64,000 bases of DNA from CAVWGP01 sp963754645. GTDB lineage: Bacteria; Pseudomonadota; Alphaproteobacteria; Bin65. The first letter of the stretch is position 1. Every line of letters begins with the position of its first letter. The DNA is taken from contig CAVWGP010000006.1 of assembly GCA_963754645.1 (NCBI GenBank), positions 1 to 64,000 on the forward strand. Direction: 5' to 3'. The translations under genes and the position numbers were made by a program. The notes beneath the pieces are model-generated. The model saw nothing but the letters and a program-made list of their open reading frames with translations. It was not told where the DNA came from and ran no database searches. Positions 17,722-26,141 of the stretch are shown here, piece by piece.

Positions 17722-20298
17722 TCACTCCGCCGCCGTGATGCTGACTTTCTCTCCGCCAGCCTTCTCAGGCGCAAACTGCTGCGGAATGACGGGCAGGCGG
17801 CAAATGACCTTGGCGCCGCGGTCCGGCGCTGTTTCAATCATGACGCTGCCGCCATGCAGTTCGACAAAACTCTTGACCAAGGCGAGGCCGAGGCCCGTGC
17901 CGCGTTTGCGGCCCGAGGCGCCACCGCGCTGGAACCGGCTGAAGACGTCATTGACCACATCATCCGGGATGCCAGGGCCCGTGTCGCTCACAGAGAATTC
18001 AATGACAGAACCATCCCGAACGCACGAGACCGTAACGGTGCTGTTTTCCGGCGCATGATTGGCAGCGTTTGCCAATAAGTTGAACAGGACCTGGCGCATG
18101 CGCAAGGCATCCGCACGGAAGGCTTTTGCGGCGGGATCAACGCTGACGTCAACTCGGATGTTGTTCTCCGCGAACCTGTTGGCACAAGACGCCACTGCGC
18201 CAGTGATCAGGTCACTGGTGTCCACTTCAGCCAGATCAAGCTCCATGACCCCGGCATCTATGCTGGCAAGGTCGAGTATGTCGTTCACAATTGCCAAAAG
18301 CGACGCGGAGGATGTCGAAATATGTTCGACATAGTCACGCTGGCGCTCAGTGAGCGGACCGGTTGCGGGCAGTTCGAGCAGTTCGGTGAAGCCGATAATA
18401 TTGGTGAGCGGAGAGCGGAGCTCGTAAGAGACGTGCTGGACAAACTCGGTCTTCAACTGGTCTGTGCGCTGCAGCGCTTCGTTGCGCTCGGTCAAGGCCC
18501 GCTCCACATTGACGGAATCCGTAACATCGACAAAGGTCAGCATGGTCTGGCCTTTCGGCAGGGGCACCTGCGCAAAGGCGAGTACGCCGCCGCTCGACAG
18601 CTCGATATGGCCAGACTTTGACTGGCGGCTGTCATCAAAGCCGGTGACAGCTTCTACAAATTTTGCCCACTGCGTTTGCGTGGTCAGCTGTTCGCAGAAA
18701 TTCTGGATGGCGGTGATGTGTGCGCCCTCTTTGACGAGATCGTCGGGCAGCGCCCACAGAGCGGAGAATGACGGGTTGGCAAGCCGCACCTTGCCATCCG
18801 AGCCAAATACGACAACGCCCTCGGCCAAGTGATCCAGCGTTTCACCCTGGATCTTGACCATCGTGTTGAAACGGCTCTCAAGATCAAACTTCTCGGTCAG
18901 ATTTTCAAAGACCCAGATCGCGCCGCCTTTCGGCTGGGGATTGGCGATGACGCGCAGGGTTCTGCCATCGGGCAAATACCACCAATGCTCGGCCGCGTCC
19001 GGCGCGCGGTAGGCGGCAAGAACCAACTCGCGCCAGCGCCGCCATTCCGGCTGCTCGGGCAGTTTGCCATCGCTGCGCAGACGGTCAAGTACTGCGCCAT
19101 TGTCAGGCGCAGAATCAAGCCAGGCCGACTCAAGGCCCCAAAGCGTCTGGAACGCGTTGTTGTAGAAGCGCAGTTTCTGCGAAACATCGAACATGGCCAC
19201 CGCAGTGGTCAGCTGATCAAGCGTATCGGCATGGCTCTGCAGCGTGCGCTCATATTCCTCACGCACCAGCTCTTCATCGCTGATATCGAGTGCAAGCCCC
19301 GCTGAACCAGACGGCACAGCTATGTCCGTGACGCGGAACACGCGCCGGTCCCCGCCTGCGACAGCCGTCAGTTCGTCTTGAAAGACGCCTTCGCCGCTCC
19401 GCTTGGAGTCTATCGCCTGGCGTGCCTGTTCACCAAAAAGCTCAGAAAGCTGACTTGGCGCGGCCGCGTCGCCCAGCGCCTTGTAGGCTTTGTTTGCCCA
19501 GTTGATCGCCCCGTCCAATCCGCGTTTCCATGCAGGCATAGGAAAGGCATCAAAGAGTGCGCTAAGTGTCAGGTAGGCCGCGTTCAGCTCTTCAAACTCC
19601 GCTTGAAGCCGCGCATGCGCCGATTGCAGTTCACCAAGGCTGACAAAGCGCACAAAGGCGGCAGCTCCCGATGTGCGTCCCTGCACTTCAAGCGGCATGC
19701 CGGATGCGGTCTCAACGGTGATGTCAAAGGCCGTCGCCTTGGTCCGCAGCGCAGCAATCGCCCGGTCAAGCGCGGCTGCAGACAATGGCAGCAGCCAGCG
19801 TCCGAAGGCAAGAAACGAGGCACGGTCCGCCGGCGCGCCGGAAGAAGCCGGAAGCGTGCCGACAAGCTCAGGCTTTTCGCCTTCCCGGTCCCAGATGATC
19901 ACCCGGTTGTCGCGGCTCGCCAAGAGCGCATCGGCGCGTTGCAAGGACGCAGACAGATCTGAAACCCGAGCGCGCAGCGTCTGATTCTCACCGGCAATTT
20001 TGCCGCGCTCACGGATGAGCCACACCGCCGACAACAGCGCAGCGCCCATCGTACCGAGAAACATCGAGAACTGGATCACTTCAAGCGGACCGAAAGTGGC
20101 GGGCAGCGCTATGCCTGAGAACACGCCCTCGGCGGCGCTGGCTTCAAGCGGCAAGGCAATTGTAAAGGCTGCGGCAGCGCTTGCGCCCAAACGGCGCGCG
20201 TTTGTGGGGAGCAGGCGTTTGGGATAAAGATGCCGCATGAATCGTCCAAATTGGTCCGGCGAAGCGCTGGAGCCGTGGAACCCGAATTTTACGCTCAA
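17722..20298 (-). CDS. multi-PAS sensor histidine kinase
   Basis: 858-residue sensor. An N-terminal membrane part (helices about 36-55 and 70-95) is followed by several PAS-like regions and a histidine kinase core: H box FVQHVSYELRSPLTNIIGF, N box NLLANAANHAPEN and G boxes DTGPGIPDD and GRKRGTGLGLALVK. Signal and partner regulator are unknown; no response regulator is adjacent. It sits between ahcY and tsaE, a conserved position in Hyphomicrobiales. The start is uncertain: TTG 20298 has AGGGG upstream, while ATG 20238 (MRHLYPKRLL) is the first ATG. Confidence 0.88.
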   Translation of the reverse strand: MSVKFGFHGSSASPDQFGRFMRHLYPKRLLPTNARRLGASAAAAFTIALPLEASAAEGVFSGIALPATFGPLEVIQFSMFLGTMGAALLSAVWLIRERGKIAGENQTLRARVSDLSASLQRADALLASRDNRVIIWDREGEKPELVGTLPASSGAPADRASFLAFGRWLLPLSAAALDRAIAALRTKATAFDITVETASGMPLEVQGRTSGAAAFVRFVSLGELQSAHARLQAEFEELNAAYLTLSALFDAFPMPAWKRGLDGAINWANKAYKALGDAAAPSQLSELFGEQARQAIDSKRSGEGVFQDELTAVAGGDRRVFRVTDIAVPSGSAGLALDISDEELVREEYERTLQSHADTLDQLTTAVAMFDVSQKLRFYNNAFQTLWGLESAWLDSAPDNGAVLDRLRSDGKLPEQPEWRRWRELVLAAYRAPDAAEHWWYLPDGRTLRVIANPQPKGGAIWVFENLTEKFDLESRFNTMVKIQGETLDHLAEGVVVFGSDGKVRLANPSFSALWALPDDLVKEGAHITAIQNFCEQLTTQTQWAKFVEAVTGFDDSRQSKSGHIELSSGGVLAFAQVPLPKGQTMLTFVDVTDSVNVERALTERNEALQRTDQLKTEFVQHVSYELRSPLTNIIGFTELLELPATGPLTERQRDYVEHISTSSASLLAIVNDILDLASIDAGVMELDLAEVDTSDLITGAVASCANRFAENNIRVDVSVDPAAKAFRADALRMRQVLFNLLANAANHAPENSTVTVSCVRDGSVIEFSVSDTGPGIPDDVVNDVFSRFQRGGASGRKRGTGLGLALVKSFVELHGGSVMIETAPDRGAKVICRLPVIPQQFAPEKAGGEKVSITAAE

Positions 20299-20450
20299 AA
20301 CTACCCCTGGCAGGTCTTCAATCCCTATACCGCATGGATCAGACCGCCGTCCCGCGCACCCCTCTTTTCGCCCGGGCTGGACCGGTGGGGATGTCGCGAA
20401 TCAGTGCAACATAACGGTTGAGCGAATCGGCGTGAAGCCTTGTGTCGCGC

Positions 20451-20486
20451 AAAATTAAGCCCGCGACCAAGTCAAGGCTGCGGGCT
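20451..20486 (-). terminator. Rho-independent terminator of ahcY
   Basis: On the minus strand, AGCCCGC (20486-20480) pairs perfectly with GCGGGCT (20464-20458) across a 15-base loop, followed by TTAATTTT. It lies 29 bp after the ahcY stop codon and has the form of an intrinsic terminator. Confidence 0.75.
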
Positions 20487-20514
20487 CAATATATTGTGGC
20501 CTTACTCTGCTGGA

Positions 20515-21915
20515 TTAATAGCGGTAGTGTTCCGACTTGAACGGACCCTGCTGCTTGACGCCGATATAAGCGGCCTGCTCGCCGGAAAGCTCCGTCAGGC
20601 GCACGCCGAGCTTGCCCAGATGCAGCCGGGCGACCTTTTCGTCGAGATGTTTCGGCAGCACGTAAACCTGGTTGGTGTATTTCTCGCCATGCGCAAACAA
20701 CTCGATCTGCGCCAGAACCTGGTTTGAGAAGGAGGCGGACATGACGAAGGACGGATGGCCTGTCGCGTTCCCGAGATTGAGCAGGCGGCCTTCCGACAGA
20801 AGGATCATCCGCTTGCCGCCAGGAAACTCGATCATGTCGACCTGCGGCTTGACGTTGGTCCACTTGAAGTTCTTCAAAGCCGTGACTTGAATCTCATTAT
20901 CGAAATGGCCGATATTGCCGACAATGGCCATGTCCTTGAACAGGCGCATATGGTCAAGTGTCACAACGTCCTTGTTGCCGGTCGTGGTGATGATGATGTC
21001 GGCATGCGGAGCTGCTTCCTCAAGCGTCAGCACTTCGAAGCCGTCCATGGCCGCCTGAAGCGCGCAGATCGGGTCAACTTCCGTCACCTTGACTCGCGCG
21101 CCGGCGCCCTGCAGCGAAGCTGCGGAGCCCTTGCCCACATCGCCGTAACCGCAGACGACAGCAACCTTGCCGGCCATCATCACGTCGGTACCGCGGCGGA
21201 TGCCGTCCACCAGCAATTCCTTGCAGCCATATTTATTGTCGAACTTCGACTTGGTGACACTGTCGTTGACGTTGATCGCCGGGAACGGCAGCAGGCCCTT
21301 GGCATGCAGCTGGTACAAGCGGTTGACGCCGGTCGTGGTCTCTTCGGTGACGCCCTTGATCGCATCGCGCTGCCTGGTGAAGAAGCCGGGCGTCGCCGCC
21401 ATGCGCTTCTTGATCTGCGCGAACAGGATTTCCTCTTCTTCAGAGGACGGGTTGACCAGAATGTTCTCGCCGGCCTCGGCGCGCGCGCCGAGCAGGATGT
21501 ACATGGTGGCGTCGCCGCCGTCGTCGAGGATCATGTTGGTTGGCTTGCCATCCGGCCACTGAAAAATCTTGTCGGTGTAGTCCCAGTATTCAGTGAGCGA
21601 CTCGCCCTTGACGGCGAACACCGGCGTGCCGGTGGCAGCGATGGCAGCGGCGGCGTGGTCCTGCGTCGAGAAAATATTGCACGAGGCCCAGCGCACATCC
21701 GCGCCAAGAACTTTCAGCGTCTCGATCAGCACGGCGGTCTGAATGGTCATATGCAGCGAGCCGGTGATGCGCGCGCCCTTCAACGGCTTGGTCGTGCCGA
21801 ATTCCTCGCGGCAAGCCATCAGGCCCGGCATTTCGGTTTCAGCGATATCCAGCTCCTTGCGGCCCCAATCGGCTAATGAAATGTCGGCGACAACGTAGTC
21901 TTTGCTCGTGCTCAT
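20515..21915 (-). CDS. ahcY: adenosylhomocysteinase
   Basis: 466-residue enzyme that hydrolyses S-adenosylhomocysteine to adenosine and homocysteine, relieving inhibition of methyltransferases. Family motifs include MTIQTAVLIETLKVLGADVRW, CNIFSTQDHAAAAI, the NAD-binding loop VVCGYGDVGKGSA and the C-terminal FKSEHYRY, where the last Lys/Tyr residues contribute to NAD binding. Full length. It is monocistronic as drawn, with its own terminator and a SahR-like palindrome about 100 bp upstream. Confidence 0.97.
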   Translation of the reverse strand: MSTSKDYVVADISLADWGRKELDIAETEMPGLMACREEFGTTKPLKGARITGSLHMTIQTAVLIETLKVLGADVRWASCNIFSTQDHAAAAIAATGTPVFAVKGESLTEYWDYTDKIFQWPDGKPTNMILDDGGDATMYILLGARAEAGENILVNPSSEEEEILFAQIKKRMAATPGFFTRQRDAIKGVTEETTTGVNRLYQLHAKGLLPFPAINVNDSVTKSKFDNKYGCKELLVDGIRRGTDVMMAGKVAVVCGYGDVGKGSAASLQGAGARVKVTEVDPICALQAAMDGFEVLTLEEAAPHADIIITTTGNKDVVTLDHMRLFKDMAIVGNIGHFDNEIQVTALKNFKWTNVKPQVDMIEFPGGKRMILLSEGRLLNLGNATGHPSFVMSASFSNQVLAQIELFAHGEKYTNQVYVLPKHLDEKVARLHLGKLGVRLTELSGEQAAYIGVKQQGPFKSEHYRY

Positions 21916-22013
21916 CTTGCTCTCCGGAAAATCAGAAATTGACAGCGGGCGGCATGGCGCGCGCTGGAATTGGGCGGGCTATTACCAGCAAAAACTCTGA
22001 TCGGCAATATGAT

Positions 22014-22029
22014 ATAAAGAAATCTTTAT
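22014..22029 (-). promoter_or_regulatory. SahR-like ArsR-family operator upstream of ahcY
   Basis: Perfect palindrome ATAAAGA-AA-TCTTTAT, 98 bp upstream of the ahcY start. It resembles the ATAAAGATATCTTTAT-type sites I recall for the SAH-responsive ArsR-family repressor SahR of methionine-cycle genes in Proteobacteria. Its position before the SAH-hydrolase gene supports this. No sahR gene lies in the window. Confidence 0.55.
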
Positions 22030-22052
22030 GTCGGAATGTCTTGAGGCCGCAA

Positions 22053-22340
22053 CTACTCCCCCTCGCCGAACTTATCGGCGAGAAGCGCTTCCAAGGCATC
22101 CATGACTTCAAGTGCCTGCCGCCCTGATGCGCTGACATTGATGGAGGTGCCGGGACTGGCGGCCAGCATCATCAGACCCATAATGGAAGCGCCGCCTACG
22201 CTCGTGCCGTCCTTCTCAACCTCGACCTCAGCGTCGTATCCGGAAACGAGCTGCACAAACTTTGCCGACGCGCGCGCATGCAGGCCGCGCATGTTGATGA
22301 CATCCAGTGTCCGGCGGATAGCGGTGTCTGTTGTCATCAT
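22053..22340 (-). CDS. ptsH: phosphocarrier protein HPr
   Basis: 95-residue HPr. The phosphorylated histidine lies in MRGLHARASAKFVQL, and the regulatory serine region (GGASIMGLMMLAAS), target of HprK, is intact. In Alphaproteobacteria HPr belongs to a regulatory PTS without sugar permeases and relays phosphate from PtsP to EIIA proteins. The start overlaps the EIIA stop (ATGATGA). It is the last gene of the chvI-chvG-hprK-EIIA-ptsH run, which ends 137 bp before ahcY. Confidence 0.95.
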   Translation of the reverse strand: MMTTDTAIRRTLDVINMRGLHARASAKFVQLVSGYDAEVEVEKDGTSVGGASIMGLMMLAASPGTSINVSASGRQALEVMDALEALLADKFGEGE

Positions 22341-22738
22341 TTGCCCGTCAGGATCTGGCTTGCCACATTGATGTATTTGCGCCCCGAATCCTGCGCCTCC
22401 TTCAACGCGCAGACCATGTCTTCATTGACACGCACGCGCGAGAGTTTGATCAGCATGGGCAAATTCATGCCGGCGATCACTTCGACCTTGCCGGGGGCCA
22501 TGACGGAAATTGCCAGATTGGAGGGGGTGCCGCCAAACATGTCGGTCAACACGATAACACCGTCATTGTCATTGGCGCGTGCAATCGCATCCACGATATC
22601 CTGGCGGCGCGATTCCATATCGTCGTCGGCGCCGATGGGCACCGTTTCCAAAAATGTCTGCGGCCCGACCACATGCTCAAGCGCATGGCGAAACTCTTCG
22701 GCCAGCTTTCCGTGCGTAACAAGCACGAGTCCGATCAT
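22337..22738 (-). CDS. PTS mannose-family EIIA protein
   Basis: 133-residue EIIA of the mannose family. The phosphorylated His is in MIGLVLVTHGKLAEEF (His9), and VIVLTDMFGGTPSNLA is the conserved second motif. No EIIB/C/D genes accompany it, as in other alphaproteobacterial regulatory PTS clusters, so it probably has a signalling role. It is coupled to ptsH by overlap and separated from hprK by 170 bp in which I see no gene; rapZ, sometimes found here in relatives, is absent. Confidence 0.93.
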   Translation of the reverse strand: MIGLVLVTHGKLAEEFRHALEHVVGPQTFLETVPIGADDDMESRRQDIVDAIARANDNDGVIVLTDMFGGTPSNLAISVMAPGKVEVIAGMNLPMLIKLSRVRVNEDMVCALKEAQDSGRKYINVASQILTGK

Positions 22739-22908
22739 ATTCTAATTGCTCCCGTCGACGCCTCATTTGAGGCGCTCGCAGACCGGTTGTTTGCGATGAT
22801 CCGGTCCGCCGCCGCTTTGGGCAGGAGCGATATGTTGTCGAGAGACGGTTGCAAGGCAAGGTGAATTTTGCAAAAAAGTTTCTACGTGTTGAAAATGCTA
22901 CGAAATTT

Positions 22909-23367
22909 TCATTGCTGAAGTGGCTTGTAAAGGCCGAGATGGGCAAGGACTGCCCGCACTTGCGGTCCAGTATAGCCGATTGGGAGCTTTAGGGCCGGAA
23001 GCTTCACGCCATGAGCTATCAGTTGAGGTTCCACAGGGGAAATCCGCTCGGCTTTCTGTGTATCCACAAGGTTGACGGCAAGATCAAGCGCGGCAGACTC
23101 TACGTAACCGATCTCGTGAATGCCGGAGCCCCGCACTTCGATGAGGCCGGCCAGTTGTGCTGGAGGGGACGCGACAAGTTTGCCATCCGTCAATGCGAGG
23201 TCCACCCGATCATCAGACACAAGCGTAGCCTCGATATTGTCCCGCAGCGACTCCCGGATCAGCTCCAGCGCCAAAGCAGTCTTGCCTGCGCCCGGAGCGC
23301 CAAAGATGATGACGCCTTTGCCGCCGACAATCAGCGCTGTTGCATGAAGATTTGCGAGCGCAGGCAT
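22909..23367 (-). CDS. hprK: HPr kinase/phosphorylase, short alphaproteobacterial form
   Basis: 152-residue catalytic-domain-only HprK, which phosphorylates or dephosphorylates the HPr regulatory serine. The P-loop is FGAPGAGKTALA (23-30), followed by SDDRVDL, and the family signature is GLIEVRGSGIHEIGY. The N-terminal domain of Firmicute HprK is missing, normal for Alphaproteobacteria. The start is ATG 23367 or GTG 23370; both overlap the chvG stop. Located downstream of chvI-chvG, linking the PTS to envelope-stress signalling. Confidence 0.93.
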   Translation of the reverse strand: MPALANLHATALIVGGKGVIIFGAPGAGKTALALELIRESLRDNIEATLVSDDRVDLALTDGKLVASPPAQLAGLIEVRGSGIHEIGYVESAALDLAVNLVDTQKAERISPVEPQLIAHGVKLPALKLPIGYTGPQVRAVLAHLGLYKPLQQ

Positions 23368-25160
23368 CACGGCTGCGAGGGCAGGAGAACGATGAAACGC
23401 GCGCCGAGAACTCTATCGGATGACCCGTCAACGATGTTCTCGGCATTGATCGTGCCGCCGTGCGCCTGGATGATCTGCCTGGAAATGGAAAGCCCGAGGC
23501 CGGAGTTTTGCCCAAAGGCCTCGCCAACGGGACGGTCGGTGTAAAAGCGCTCAAAGATGCGATCTGTGTTCTCCGAACTGATGCCAGGGCCGTTGTCTTC
23601 GACGAGAATGCGCATGAAATCGGCAGTTGGCTCAAGCTTGACTAAAATCCTGCCAGTCCCGTCCGGGACAAATGATCGTGCATTTTCCAGAAGATTGGTG
23701 ATCACCTGACCAATGCGCAGATCATGACCCGGTATTGTGAAGCTCTTTAATGCCGGCGGCAATTTGCCGAAGCTCAACTCGATTTTAACATGCTTGTTGC
23801 GCCGCAACTCTGCGGCCGCAGCCACGATATTGGTCAAGAGGTTTTTCAGATCGACCTTTTGAGAATCCTGCCGCGCAAGTTCTGCATCAAGGCGCGAGGC
23901 GTCCGAAATATCGGTAATCAGCCGGTCAAGGCGGCGCACGTCGTGCTGGATGATATCCATCAGGCGCTTTTGCGACTCCGGCGATTTTGCCAGTGGCAAG
24001 GTCTCAACAGCGCTGCGCAGCGAGGTGAGTGGGTTCTTCAATTCATGGCTCACATCCGCCGCAAAGCTTTCGATCGCTTCAATGCGCGCATACAGCGCAG
24101 AAGTCATATCGCGCAGCGCCGTGGACAGATTGCCAATCTCATCCTGGCGGTTGGAGTAGTCCGGGATTTCCTCACGCGTGCGCACTCCGCGCCGCACACG
24201 CACGGCCGCTGCCGCAAGACGGCGCAGCGGGTTGGCAATTGTCGAGGCGAGCAACATGGACAACAGGGCGGTGACCAGCGCCGCAACGGAAAACACGCGC
24301 ACGATTGCCAGCCGCTCGCCCTGCACGATCCGGTCTATGTCAGATCCTTGGGTCGAAAGCTGCAGGACGCCGAGGACCGCGCGGAAACGCTGCACCGGGA
24401 CGGCGATCGAGACAACAAGGCCGCCTTGTTCGTTCATGCGCACAATGGTCGATGTCCCGCCCGTCAGCGCCGTCATCACTTCCGGGAAAGCCGCGCCATT
24501 GCCGCCGGGGGGCTCTTGGTAGACGGGCAGATTATTGCGGCTGAACAAGCCTGCGGTCCAGCTCAGGAACCGGCCCAGATAGCTCTCATCCTCGTCGTCC
24601 AGCGGCGGCAGGTCAAACCGCAATACCTGCCCGCCTGCATAAAGATGCTGGGAATCCAGCATTAAGTTGGCGTCGCGGTCATATATGCGCGCCCGGGTGC
24701 GCGTCGGCGAGATCAGCCGGCGCAAGACTGGCGCGACACGCTCCGGGTTAATTGGAAATTCCATCGCTTCTATCGAATCGTCGCTGGGCGATATCGTCTG
24801 CCCGGCCTGCATTTCGAGGAGCTTTTCCGGATCGACCGTGATGGAATCAGTCGACACGGTGGCAGATGCGGCAATCGCTGCGGCGATGATCTCGCCCTGC
24901 GTCATCAGGCTTTCGACGCGCGCGTCGATCAGGCCCTCGCGAAACTGGTTGAGATACAAGATGCCGGAAACCAGAACGCCAAGCGCGGCGAGGTTCAGAA
25001 CAAGAATGCGCCGTGTGAGACTGGAAAATATGTAGTGCCCCAGAAGCCGCCTGACCGGCAAGAACAGCTTGCCAATCCATGCAAACTGCAGGCTGCGGCT
25101 CGCATTCTTGCGGATGATCGTTTTCTCAGTCTCTGCCACCATGGGCGGGTTATAAATCAC
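23367..25160 (-). CDS. chvG: sensor histidine kinase ChvG/ExoS
   Basis: 597-residue membrane sensor of the ChvG-ChvI system, which in rhizobia and Agrobacterium responds to acid and cell-envelope stress and controls exopolysaccharide, motility and virulence genes. It has a cytoplasmic N-terminus, membrane helix (about 47-67, RILVLNLAALGVLVSGILYL), periplasmic sensor, second helix (about 300-322), HAMP, H box FAADVSHELKNPLTSLRSAV, N box ITNLLENARSF and G boxes EDNGPGISSEN and GLGLSI. The GTG start at 25160 overlaps the chvI stop (GTGA) and has GAGG upstream; ATG 25142 is an alternative. Confidence 0.93.
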   Translation of the reverse strand: MIYNPPMVAETEKTIIRKNASRSLQFAWIGKLFLPVRRLLGHYIFSSLTRRILVLNLAALGVLVSGILYLNQFREGLIDARVESLMTQGEIIAAAIAASATVSTDSITVDPEKLLEMQAGQTISPSDDSIEAMEFPINPERVAPVLRRLISPTRTRARIYDRDANLMLDSQHLYAGGQVLRFDLPPLDDEDESYLGRFLSWTAGLFSRNNLPVYQEPPGGNGAAFPEVMTALTGGTSTIVRMNEQGGLVVSIAVPVQRFRAVLGVLQLSTQGSDIDRIVQGERLAIVRVFSVAALVTALLSMLLASTIANPLRRLAAAAVRVRRGVRTREEIPDYSNRQDEIGNLSTALRDMTSALYARIEAIESFAADVSHELKNPLTSLRSAVETLPLAKSPESQKRLMDIIQHDVRRLDRLITDISDASRLDAELARQDSQKVDLKNLLTNIVAAAAELRRNKHVKIELSFGKLPPALKSFTIPGHDLRIGQVITNLLENARSFVPDGTGRILVKLEPTADFMRILVEDNGPGISSENTDRIFERFYTDRPVGEAFGQNSGLGLSISRQIIQAHGGTINAENIVDGSSDRVLGARFIVLLPSQP

Positions 25161-25864
25161 GCCTCGCTGAAGCGATAGCCGACACCATAGAGCGTTTCGA
25201 TCATGTCGAAATTGTCGTCGACCGCTTTGAACTTCTTGCGCAGCCGCTTGATGTGGCTGTCAATCGTGCGGTCATCCACATAGACCTGATCGTCATAAGC
25301 TGCATCCATCAACGCATCACGGCTTTTGACAACGCCGGGGCGCTGGGCGAGCGCGTGCAGGATCAGGAATTCCGTCACCGTCAGCGTCACCGGCTGGCCG
25401 GACCAAGTGCAGGTATGACGCTCCTGATCCATGACCAACTGGCCGCGCTCGATTGTGTTGGACGCCTGTCCATTCGCCTTGCCCGCCACAGCCGCATCGC
25501 GGCCCTGCGCCCTGCGCATCACAGCTTTGACACGCTCGACAAGGAGCCGCTGCGAGAACGGCTTGGTGATAAAATCATCCGCCCCCATTTTTAGCCCGAA
25601 CAATTCATCAATCTCCTCGTCCTTTGAGGTGAGGAAAATGACGGGCAGGTCCGATTTCTGCCGCAGGCGGCGCAGGAGCTCCATTCCGTCCATGCGCGGC
25701 ATTTTTATATCGAAAATCGCAAGATTCGGCGGGCGTGCCGTCAGCCCCTCAAGGGCGGACGCGCCATCCGTATATGTTTCCACCCGGTAGCCTTCCGACT
25801 CCAGCGCAATGGAAACGGAGGTCAGGATATTGCGGTCATCATCGACCAGCGCAATCGTTGTCAT
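25157..25864 (-). CDS. chvI: response regulator ChvI
   Basis: 235-residue OmpR-family regulator. The receiver domain (1-120) has acidic VDDDRN, the phosphoacceptor Asp in LAIFDIKMPRMDG, and Lys in ITKPFSQR; the C-terminal winged helix ends with YGVGYRFSEA. It is the partner of the adjacent ChvG. ATG 25864 (MTTIALVDDD) is chosen because AAGGAG lies 9 bases upstream; in-frame starts further upstream add residues outside the receiver fold. Confidence 0.94.
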   Translation of the reverse strand: MTTIALVDDDRNILTSVSIALESEGYRVETYTDGASALEGLTARPPNLAIFDIKMPRMDGMELLRRLRQKSDLPVIFLTSKDEEIDELFGLKMGADDFITKPFSQRLLVERVKAVMRRAQGRDAAVAGKANGQASNTIERGQLVMDQERHTCTWSGQPVTLTVTEFLILHALAQRPGVVKSRDALMDAAYDDQVYVDDRTIDSHIKRLRKKFKAVDDNFDMIETLYGVGYRFSEA

Positions 25865-26014
25865 GCCGCCAGGCTCCTTCATATTGTCCACATCCCTTCA
25901 CCAATTCAGTGTCGCGGGAGTGGCGGACAAATGTGGCACAAAATATGGCGCAGGTCGAATGGACCATCGCGCTTCCTTAATAGGCGTCCTTAACGAGCTA
26001 ACATATCCGCCGCT

Positions 26015-26059
26015 TTTAAAACGATTAGACGTTTTTTAAAATCTTTAAAACGATTAAAC
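26015..26059 (+). promoter_or_regulatory. paired direct repeats in the pckA upstream region
   Basis: TTTAAAACGATTAGAC (26015-26030) recurs as TTTAAAACGATTAAAC (26044-26059), 29 bp apart, and the first copy forms an inverted repeat AAAACG-N6-CGTTTT (26018-26035). The AT-rich pair stands out in the 277 bp between chvI and pckA, about 80-125 bp before pckA. A regulator binding site for pckA (or divergent chvI) is inferred; which factor binds is unknown. Confidence 0.45.
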
Positions 26060-26141
26060 ATTTGATCAGTATGAATTTTTCTGGCCTTTCCTGCTCAGAC
26101 GCCAGTTTCGTTGAATCCGATTTAAAAGAGGGACATCCGCA

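Noticed and set aside
20755..21876. 373-codon plus-strand open frame opposite ahcY
   Set aside because: Antisense shadow of a strongly conserved gene; composition and lack of motifs argue against coding.
21916..22052. SAM/SAH riboswitch in the ahcY leader
   Set aside because: No convincing pseudoknot or conserved riboswitch core; the palindrome better fits a protein operator.
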